Source: Mytilus edulis (Eukaryota > Mollusca > Bivalvia > Mytilida > Mytilidae). From it: DNA of 64,000 bases. The translations under genes were made by a program, and so were the position numbers. The notes beneath the pieces were generated by a model, which saw only the letters and a list, made by a program, of their open reading frames with translations, made no database searches and was not told where the DNA came from. Where the stretch lies: assembly GCF_963676685.1 (NCBI RefSeq), contig NC_092354.1, positions 36,984,193 through 37,048,192 on the forward strand, given 5' to 3'. Below, one piece after another: positions 11,993-23,900 of this stretch. Numbering within the stretch: the first letter of the stretch is position 1; each line of letters begins with the position of its first letter.

Positions 11993-14900
11993 CTGCGATG
12001 TAAAAAAAATGTCAGGCTATTAATGCATCTTCTACCATTTGATGAATCAAAACATGTACCAAACATAAAACTAGATGATTCTAATTATTAATGTGAAAAA
12101 AAAATCTGCAAACAGGTTTTAAATCATTACAAGAATTATTATAGCAAAATAAAAACACACATCAAATGTAGACATTTGGGCAATTTTAGAACACCAATTC
12201 CTTGAAAAATCAATTTGAAATTATAAGGCTCGATTTTTTTTATCGTTTTCATTATTAATTAGAGTTACCAACAACAATAATAAGGTCAACCCTATTGATA
12301 CTAATAAAACTTAGTTTACGTTTATTTCTTGTTAAAGTCCGAAGCCCGTTACCATATTGTGATATTACAATAAATTAACTCAATATTTTAAAAAGATATA
12401 AAAAAACCGGCAACAACACCTAACACATTGTTACATTTACCTTTTGCAACGAGAATGAATGCCCCGTTATTACTAAGAAACACAATGTTATTATCTAGAT
12501 CTGATAAGAATATCAAACAATGGAGTCGTGCTTTACCTTGAAACTTAATTTGTGCATTAAATACAGTGCTTGTCATTAAAGTTACTAGCAATCTATTTAG
12601 ACCGATTTAGGCAATGTTGAAACTTTGTGTATTTTTACTTAAAACAGAATATTTCATCATCCTAAATTTTTGGAAATTCAACTGTCAGAACGGTACTCAT
12701 TCGATAGCAAACAACTTGACTAAACGTACGTTAAACTCGTCACTTGACGTTTCTTGTTCAGACCATTCAAATCATGTTAAAGAGAGATGTAAGATACCAA
12801 AGGGAATTTTAAACTAAGAAACAGAAATAAACCTGATAATGATTGTTTAAGGGGACAAGTTTAAAGAAATATCTTTGACGGTATAAATTCTTGCAGTGTT
12901 CAACTAAAATTTATAAAGACAAATTCAACAACCTAACTCATTGTATTTTTTCCGACCTGGCACCTTATAACTAGGTTGGCTTATAATCATTTCATGAGTA
13001 TACAATTCATTTGTTGTTGTGTCACTGAACAACATAGTAAATGTCAATCAATGAATTAATCAATATGTAATAGGCATCTCATGAGAGTATTACTCGTTCA
13101 GTCAATGAATCATCCAATTCAGCAAACAAATAAATACAATATACTAGTACCGCAAATGTATATGAGATATTACAGAATGCAAGTTTCAATATCACCATAT
13201 ACTAAACTGTAATAAAGCTTAAGTTACAGGAAATAAGTGATGATAGGGACCCATTCTATGTTTTGTTTTCATTTATGTCCTGTGGGGAAACTGTTCTAAC
13301 TTTCTTATTCAAAAACTTACCCGAGCAAGTATACTATCCCATTTACTTAAATGACAACTTACGGAGAGGTCAGGCTTGTAGGTTTTCTATACACACTGAT
13401 GTATAACTCTTTTTTGGCTTCAGAGGATCGACAATTAATCTTTTAAACACAATTCGGGTAGAACTAATAGATAAATTGGAAGCCAGTATTTTTTTTATTA
13501 TTTTTATTTATGGTTTCTATGCTGTGAGCATCTTTTTGATGATATAACTGAACATTTTAAACGAAAGATTTACTCGAACTGTTTAAAAAATCAAGTAGTG
13601 CATAGTCATGCAAGCTGTATGTAATATTAACCGATGGGTTTATACTTTTGTTTAACATCCAGTTGCATACAACACAATATAAGCCTTATGATGATATGAT
13701 ACTCACTAATTCATCCATTTCTGAAATTTCAAAATTATTATGAAATGACACTTTTGAAATAATTTTATTTCATTTGCTATATTTTCAAAATAATTTGCAT
13801 ACATATAGTTAAGATGATTATTTTCTAGTGTTACGGAAGAAGAGTGACAGATACAGGAGCGCTGGGCAATCTCAAACATCGAAAACGAACTGTTACTGCC
13901 ATGGGAAAAAACTTAAAAAAGGACCAATAGTTATCAAAGGTACCAGGATTATAATATAGTACGCCAGACGGCCGTTTTGTCTACATAAGACTCATCAGTG
14001 ACGCTCAAATCACAACTATTTATAAACCCAAACAAGTACAAAGTTGAAGAGCATTGAGAATCCCAAATACAAAAAAGTTGTGCCAAATACGTCTAAGGTA
14101 ATCTATGCCTGTGATAAGAAAATCCTTAGTTTTTCGAAAAAATCAAAGTTTTTTAAACCGGAAATTTATAAAAAATGACCACATGATTGATATTCATGTC
14201 AACATCGAAGTGCTGACTACTGGGCTGGTGAAACCCTCGGGGACGAAACGTCCACCAGCAGTGGAATCGACCCAGTGGTGTAAATAGTTATCAAAGGTAC
14301 CAGGATTATAATTTAGTACACCAGAGGCGCGTTTCCACTACATAAGACTCATTCGTGACGCTCAACTTAAAAATATTTATAAACTAAAACAAGTACAAAG
14401 TTGAAGAGCATTGATGATCCAAAATTCCAACAAATTGTGCTAAATACGGCGAAGGTAATCTATGCCATGTTACAGTATACAAGAGACAATTTACAAACCT
14501 AAATAGTAATTAGAATTTGTTGATTGATTGCTCATGAGAAACTATGAATTCTAATAAAGCAGTATTTAGCAATTATAGGCTATTGTTTGACTTTCAACAT
14601 ACCATGTATCATGACGTCTTTACAGACTTATCAATATGATTTGTCGACACAACATTTGATGAATGATATGGTATCCCCTGTCTACCATACTAACAACTAT
14701 CTTTAACAATGAGCAAAGTCTATACCGCAGAGTCAGCTATGTAAAACAATTCCAACGAGAAAACTAACGGCTTATTTATGTTAAAAATGAATGAAACAAA
14801 AATATGAAACACAAAAAAAAGACAACCAGTGAATTACAGAATATGGTGGGGTTACACATATTGGCGATATCTCACCCCTTACCCTAGCTTAATTCATAAG

Positions 14901-17900
14901 ATGGATAAAAATACAAATACTATATTATACAATACCTTGTGCAAGGCCAATGTGGCGAGAGTTAAAGGCCTTCGGATGAAGACAATATTGGCTAACAGTC
15001 ACCATTGCGGTATTATTTATACTGTATTATTTGGTTTAAGAATAACAATTTATGTTTTTAATGCTCCAATGGAAATCGATAGAAATTTGATAAAGGCCGC
15101 ACTTTGTTGTTTTAAAGTTATCACCATTTATTGTTTAGTATTGACTTACTTGGCTTTTGTTTCGCAATAGTGTCTTTGAGATCTTGAAAACCTGGAAATA
15201 AAATATCTCTTCGGATAAGTAATCTCAATCACATTATTTAACAAATGTTTAATGAAAAGTTTGATTGCATTTGTGGTATTAATTGTTGTACGTCAGACAA
15301 TTTTGTATATGAAATACTGTTCGTTGACACTCTTTCATAATGCGATACTGTCCAGGAAAATTTTCCAATATAAAAATGTCCTTGTTCGTGAAATTTTGTA
15401 ACCATCTTCTGAACAACATTTTGCTATGAAGATCTGTCCATGAAAATTGTTACTAATCAAGTTATTACAAATTTACATATAGAACACAAAATGGAGCATG
15501 CACATTTTTAGATTGATAACTGAAATTGACACGAGTACAAAAGCGGTTCACATATAACAATTCAAACTAATATTTATCATAAAATAAACTGGTTTTAAAC
15601 TTGGATGGATACTTTATACATGATTAATTATAGATTAAAAATTGTCTAACATACGTTCTATTGGAACAGTTTATAGTTAGTAACTTTACTTCGTTCAGTG
15701 ATCATGCGCCTCTACAAATGCGTCTACCATGCAAAGGGCTGTCTTATACGCATGAACAAAAAAAAACGTAATGTATCTTCAAGTACATTTGACAGTTTTC
15801 GGTGGAACGATGACGTAAAAGAAAAGTGTTACGAATCATTAATTTTGAATAGTGGGTTACTCAGCCAAATAGTTTTTAGTGATGCTAAAAAATCACAAGA
15901 TGGTATTGACAATTATGTTGAAACTTTTACTACTCAGTTTACGGATATTGTATCTCCATTTTTTAGAAGTACCAGTAATAAATCAATTTACTTTCCAGCT
16001 CAACGTACTAGCCGAAAATTTGTATGTAAAACTACTGAAAAACCATGGATGAATTGTGAGTGTAGAAGGCTTCGTCATGTTTATTTAAGTTGCTTTAAAT
16101 ATGTTTAATAAGAACAAAATAGCAGAAAATCACCAGAGACTTATCTCTACGAAGAGCCGATACAAAGTGTTTGAAAATAAGTTTGAAAACAGCAGTATAA
16201 ACGTCAAGAAGGTGACATGCTTGAGCATCTACATAAAAGCGACCCTAAACAGTTTTATAGAATGTTCCAAAGAAGCGCGCTAATAATACAGAAGTTCCCC
16301 TTTCGTCATTTTTTGAACATTTGAAACAATTATCATCAAGTAACACTCCGTTGGTCAATGACACACATAGTATACAAGACACTATATACGAAGAACTTGA
16401 CCATGTTATAATTTTTGAATAACGGTTATGTACCGTATGAAGTACAGGAATTGTCTCTATTTTTGCTTATGTATGCCGATGATATGATACTATTTTCTGA
16501 TTCTGTAAAAGGTTTACAAGATATGTTAGACACACTTTTATTGTACCTTTTGAAATGCGTGTAATACAGTGTACCCGACGGCTATTTACGTTTTACTTTT
16601 AAGCGACCTTTTTTCGAAAAATAATATTCGCAAAAATAAATATCCGCGAAAAAAAGTAAAATTATTAGATTGACAAAGATATTAACAAGGTACAAGTGTA
16701 CATTGTAACTAAATTTCAATGTGTGTGTATCAGTCAATTTAAACATCTATGTGTAACATGAGTATATGTTGAAAACCTTCCCTTCTAGGGACACAAATAA
16801 ATGACTATATGTCTATGAAATATTGCTTCAATACGACAAAGATTAACCTCCCTGTAACAGGAAAAAATAAATAGTAATCATCTCAGAAATATTGTCTATG
16901 TACAGACAACAATTCAAGGTCGAAATTTGACCTCTTAACATTTTTCCAGAGGTATTCGTCGTTTCTTTCCATTTCTGTATATTGACATATTTATCGGTGA
17001 TTGTAATAGATTGTCATTTTTAATGGTCTCATGTGGAGCAGTATCTGTTTACCCTTCCGGAGCACTTCATATCACGCCAAGTTTTTGGCAGGACTCGTGT
17101 TGCTTAGTCTTTAGTTTTCTATGTTGTGTCTTGTGTACTATTATTTGTCTGTTTGTCTTTTATTTTTTTAGCTATGGCGTTGTCAGTTTATTTTCAATCA
17201 ATGATTTTGACTATACCTCTGGTATCGTTTGTATATATATCTTTGATTTATAATGTTTCTCTCCTCCAACAGTGTAAACTATTAAGTGTATGCGGTCTGA
17301 TAAATTGGCTGTCTTTGGAAGGATCTACATTAAACAATACACCATATTTACACAAACCAAATATAGAAATCTTTGGACCTCGATAAGATATATAAAAGCA
17401 AGACCAAGCAGAGGATAAAGTCAATTGTCAAACAAAAAGCAACAATGCCGCAAAGTTCAAACTGTGGTATAAATCAAACGCGTCATGTAATCCGTGTCTG
17501 ACTGTTTGGAAATGAAATGTATCTGGATTAGTAAATTATAAACCTTATAATGTTTAAATGACTAATCCTAAAACACAAAATACCTTAATATTTTGACTAA
17601 ATTTGGAAAGTAAAAATAGCGACAAGGTTTTACAATGGCATAAGTAATATTATAAACTTTCCAACTATTTATAGATTTAAAGTGTTCTAGAATCCGTTTA
17701 TTATTTTATTTTTAATTCATTGAAATAAATACAAATATTGTACAATATCTTAATACAAAGAATCCCAATAAAAATTGCTAAGAGTAAGTAATATTTTAAA
17801 ATTTTCAACTATTTATAGATTTTAAGTGTTCTAGGATCCATTAATTATTTCATTTTTAATTCATTGAAATAAAAACCAATATTGTCCAATACCTTAATAC

Positions 17901-20900
17901 AAAGAATTCCAATACAAAATGCTAAGAATGAATCAATTTTTTTTTATATCTTAATCTTTTTTAAATAAAATTAAATAAAAGTCTTACTTACCCTTCAATT
18001 TTTTGTCATCACTTGTCATATTGCTTAATGTATCTTTTAAACCTAGAAACAAAATATCTCTATAAATATTACCTTTTGACTACAGTTTTCATATGAGCAA
18101 CTACTAATTTAACAATACTATATGAAAAAAACATTTTTTCCTCATTCTTTACATTTTATGTCGTTGTCCAGTACGTATGAGCGAACCTTTACATGCACCA
18201 TACAGTTGTCCTTTTGTGACCATTGCGTTTGTGTTTAGAGAACTGTCTTTTAAACCACAGGATTAACTATTGTGTATTATACTTTGAATATGTGATTAAA
18301 CCTTTGTTTAAAAATATTCAGAAAGAGACCTGAATTGAACGGAACTTCCTAATAAATATGTCACTTTTAAAGTTGTTAACTTAAGATTATGAGATTCTGT
18401 ACACAAATTGGGTTTCGAACATAATTTGACAATGATCAATCTTATTTTTCAAACAGCAACCAAGAACAATAACCATCAAGTGTTCATCATGTTCAGGCAC
18501 AGAACGGAGCGATATCGGGAACATAAAAGGAAACACTTAGTTAACTTATATCTTATTTTCAAATCAATCGTTCTTCTTTTATTAAGTCGCATTCAGTTTA
18601 TTACCTGACGACTGCTTTGTTGCAAAACATTCAAAAGCTGCAACTGTTTGCACCTGTTGCACGGTAGTTTGTTTGTGTAGTTCATACGTGTTTCTCGTTT
18701 CTCCTTTTGTATAGATTAGACCGTTGCTTTTCTAGTTTGAATAGTTTTACACTAGTATATGTTGGGGCCGTTTATAATTGCTGTTCAATGTGAGCCAAGG
18801 CACCGTGTTGAATGCGTGAGCAAGGCATTCAATACAAAACATTCTTTTAAATTATATTGAGATATTTGTGAACTTTATTTGATCAATTAGCAAATGTCAC
18901 GGAGTACATATTGTTTGCAGTAACCAACACATATATTTATACACCATGTCAGCAAGTGATATAGATACAAATAATGTAAGATTTTAAATTCTTTTAAAGA
19001 AATTTAGAAATTTATTGTATCAAGTCAAACACAAACATATCATAAACGAATTTCGATATGAGTTAATTGATCAAGCTTATAGACTAATACATCCCTTTAA
19101 ACAGGCGTTTAACCCTATTGTAAATGTGTTATGGTGTACTCATGCATAAAACACAATACACTTACTTAGTGTGTTCCTATGTTCATTTATCTGAAATTGA
19201 AAAAAGTTGAAACATACAAATATTCAGTGGTTTCTTTGTTAAGTTTAAGTATTCTAATATTTTTGAGTTTAAGTTGACAAGAATTCCATTGATATTAAAC
19301 TATTTAAACATGTTACATCAAGTGAATTTAGATAAACACTTACACACACCAAAAAAAAAAAAAAACAGAAGAAAGCATATGTTGACTCGAACGTGTATGG
19401 CGTACAATAGTATAAGCCTGGAATCTCTCAAGAATTTTGTCAAACATATATTACAAATATATGCATGGCTTTGTGTGTGTCCGTCTATCTTCTTCGATAA
19501 GCAGTTTACTATCATTTTTAGATATATGTTATAATAATGTTTTTGCAACACTGAAATACTCGAAGACTCTTCAAGGACAACCAAAGACAATAAGTTTTGA
19601 AATACCAAAGTATTTGCATTGAACAAAATTTGCCTCTGATACAAAAAAATCTTAGTAATCACAACACAACTGATCAGCAGATGTTCTATAGTCTCATTAC
19701 ATCTGTCTGGCTTACCGATGATGTCAGTGTCGAAATTCCAGAATCATCATATAAGGAATCTTCGAACTACAAAATATTAAGATAATGATAACGGGTGTTT
19801 TGTGTTTGTTTGTTTATACATTGGCTAGATGTTTAGGTTTGAGACTTTAAATAACATTCTTAACCCCGCCGCATTTTTGCGCCTGTCCCAAGCAAGAAGC
19901 ATCTGGCATCCGTTGCTTTTGGATGATTTTTATTTTTATTTTCTTACATTTATTGCGGAGTTTAGTTTGACGTGCATTATCACTGACCTAGTACACAGTG
20001 AATAATGGGTCAGCTGAAACACGCCTTCGAGAGCGCGATTGTTTGGCTGTTTTGAAGACTATTGGTGGCCATCGGCTGTTTTCCGCTCTTCTGTCGGGTT
20101 TTTGTTTCTTTGACATATTCCCTATTTTCATTCTCAATAATATTCAGAAGATACATTCACGATTCCCGCACAAATGTTTATAATCATGGTAAATGTTAGC
20201 AACGTATTAGGCGTTGGTACATTTTACACTGTACTTTCTTATTTTCAGGTATTAAATGAGCAGTCTATTCGCAATATGCTGAACTATGAAATATAACTTT
20301 GATTTGGAAAAGAAAGCAGTTTTCACAGGATAAAATACAGATTATACTTGTAACCGTGTCAATTTATGACATGCGCCCTTTGCCTGTGTTCGTACCTTTT
20401 GTAAACATGTCGAGAAGTTTCACAGGAGCAGTAATAGACTGTTTACACACGTAATTAGAATTTAAAAAAAGTTATCATGTTTAACGTGTATTTTGATGCA
20501 ATCACGTGCTACATAGAAATGCATAATATTTACCAGTTTCGAATTGGTTGGCATAATAAAATAATAAATATCTACCAACTAGTGAAAGTGTAACGTATCG
20601 TACGATACAAGGTTGTTGTGTGTTATGGTTAAAAAGTATAATCACAAAAATACTGAACTTAAAGTAAAATCAATTCAGAAAGTCAGTAATCACATGAAAA
20701 AATCAAATAACAAAACACACAAAAATAGAATTGACAAGCATGATGAAACGTACACCACACATATGTATATTCGAGTACACATACGTCTCACCAATGTTCA
20801 AACAAGTATGCACGACTTGAAATGATTTGTAATAATCAATTAGTTAATCTTCAATAAAATCAATATTTCAAATTACAAAAGATACATGGTATTTGCTATC

Positions 20901-23900
20901 ATCCTTTCCTTATCTGCAAAACCTTTTTGAAACTAATGTTTTAAAGCTTAGTCTGGACTGCGTTCGTTTTGCTTAGTTTTTAGAGTTCTATGTTATATTG
21001 TGTGTACTGTTGCTTATCTGTTGGTCTTTTGCATTCTTTTAAAACATGGTGTTGTCAGTGAATGTTCGATTATCAGTTTGAATTACGTTTGGTGTCTTTC
21101 ATCTCATTTGCTGTTCAGATTCATTGATTTTGTTTATTTACTATAAATACATAATGACAATTGTTCTTACTTTAAAACCTGATTGTTCAAATTATCTTAG
21201 TAAATGAGGATATGACTTTAGTCATAAAGAAGTTACACATGAATATGTGATATCCGTGTTTGTCTTACCTCGGAGTTAACACTAGGTCTGTGGAAATATC
21301 GCCTGTGATCAAAATGTGAAGCAAACGGTCTCCAATCCTTTTTATAAACAAAGAGCTATAATATTATGATATGTTCATGTCTGTTTGAGCAAATATTTGA
21401 AATAACTGTAAAATCAAGTATACACATCATATATATTCTGTTAGTAGTGTTCACTTGTATTAATAAGTCTTTTAATTGAGTTAAGACATTTCAATTGATA
21501 TTGTATTGTGTGTCTTTATATGTTGTGATGTGTCACTATTGATTTGGGTAAATGTGAAGATTTGTATATTTAAAAAAAAACGTTAAAACCCGATCCTTTC
21601 GTTTACACCTGTCCAAAGTCAGGAACTTGATGATCAGTATTTGTCGTTTGTTGACGTGGTTTTTCGTGTTTTCTGTTCATCTATAAAGAGGGGAAAGCTA
21701 GTACATTACACTCGATGCCGAAGGGAACACAATCTGTTAACATAGTTTAAGTATGTACAGGTATTCGATATCAATTTCAAAATATCAGAAGGCAAAAACT
21801 CATTTTTGTTAATATAGTCAAATATAATTGAAGTTGTATTCACCTAATTGTTGTTTTCAAAATTGAATAAAGTCAGATAAATTATATAATAAACACTTGG
21901 TAAATTGTGTATCCCCGAGCATTTTGTTCGGAATAATCCTTTGCAAGGAACACTCGGCCAAACACATTATGAACTTCAATATTTTTTGTATCGATTAATT
22001 AAATTAAAATAATACCATCCGCAATATGATAATTGTTCTTACTTCATAACCAAACTGTTCTACTCTTTGCAGGAAATGTGAATATGAAGACCGTTTGTAA
22101 ACTAACTGAACAGTTAGCTATTTTGATATATTTCATACCGTGTGTTATGATCAATTTTTTTTTACTTTTGAACCAAATCAGTTACATATCGAAGGTGATT
22201 GTCCATGAATATGTATTTTCCATGTTTACCTTACTTCTAAGTTAGCCTTTTTTCTATGATTTTGTGGTCTAGAATCGACAGCTACTTCAAATGGTCTCAT
22301 GTCCTGAAAAAAATAAACAAATAATAAAAAATACATGGTGTATTCTTGTCCAATCGAACACTTGCTTATACAGTACGTTTGACGTTTCATCAGAGACCTG
22401 ATTGTCAATGTTCACCAAAAAAACCCTGATTAAATATGTATCTGCTTATACATATATCCCCCAGGGTAACTGGTTGTGCGGGACTTATCAAGTTTGCAGT
22501 CACGTCCGGTCATAAGGGTGACGTAAAATCAGATGCCTATTGTAGAGATAGTTTTACGCTCTATACACCTTGAGAACCCTTTCGACAAGTCTTTTGTGGA
22601 TCCGTAAGTGACCTGTTGCAAGGAAAAACAACTTCTGATCCTATCCTATATAACCTCATTTTCCTGTGGAAGTCTAAATTTCCCCGACCATCATTCCGGA
22701 TGGCCTCTATAATTACAAAACCTCCCTATTATATTTATTGTTAACTAGTTCTCGTCCTGAACATGCATGAAATATTTGCCACCAACACTCCATCACTATA
22801 TTATTATCACTTACATCTATTTGACTGGCGATCTTATTCCTGTTTTGAAAGATCTGAATAAAGTTCAGGTGTTATCTACTAGTATGTGAATATTTGTGTA
22901 CAGAGAACTAGGTATAATGTTCTATTACTTTAGCATGTTTAGGAAGTAAGTGACTTTATTCTGCATATGTTTTATTGTATATCCTCATCGAAAGATATGT
23001 GTACCCTTCTTGAGCATAATAAATCACCAATTTCTTTGGATATTTTTCTTCTTTTTAACCATAACGTTGTCAGTGTATTTTCGACTAATGAGTTTAAATG
23101 ACCTTTATACCTTTCGCCCTACTTTTTCTTCTGATTTATTAATTTAAATTTTGAAATGAGTTTACTATACCAAATTCATTATGACAATTATTCTTACTTC
23201 AAAATCTGATTGTTCTGATCATCTTAGGAAATGTGAATATGAAGACCGTGTGTGTACCTAATTAACGATTTTTATGAAAGTTTTTTTTCTTGAATGATTA
23301 GCAAACTTTTGAATATGTGATTTCCATGTTTGCCTTACCTCTGAGTTGAAACTAGTTCTGTCCATATGATCAACAGGTGTGGCAAACGGTCTCCAATCCT
23401 GTTATATAAATAAAATGAGGATGGGAATGGGGAATGTGTCAAAGAGACACAAACCCGATCGTATCAGAGACAGCAGCCGAAGTCCAGCAATTGGTTTTCA
23501 ATAAAGCGAGAAACTGTTCATGTCTGTTTCAGCCAATGTTAGCAATAAAGATTATATCAAGTAGACAAATCAAGTTTATTCCGTCAGTGTATGTTTACTT
23601 GTACTATTATGTCTTTTGCATGAGTTAAGCCCTTTCAATTGCTACTGTAAAGTGTGTATTTCTATGTTGTGTTTGTTACAGTATTAAAAGATATGAATGG
23701 AATTAAATCATCTAGATTATCAAGACAAAATTTAACACCGCAACATTTATGAAAACAGTTTCAGAAGGAACATATGTTCATATGATGGTCAATGATGAAT
23801 CGCCTGTTTCATATGTTGACCATTTTCTGAATGAATGTATATATTTTGTGTATACGTCTAAGAGTAGTGAATATATATGATATATTTTGGCCTCGTTTAT

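Noticed and set aside
14829-15170. 113-codon plus-strand open frame with hydrophobic stretches, like a small membrane protein
   Set aside because: No recognisable family, no splice or promoter evidence, and it overlaps a minus-strand exon that has clear splice sites.
18408-19785. Several 60-114-codon frames on both strands
   Set aside because: Low-complexity, AT-driven frames; the real coding signal here is two short minus-strand exons with splice sites.
21155-23215. Possible extra 22-25-bp exon in each duplicated unit, ending before GTAAGAA (near 21160, 22035, 23185)
   Set aside because: Although the donor-like GTAAGAA is conserved, lengths and phases differ between units and would break the frame; more likely conserved intron sequence from the duplication.
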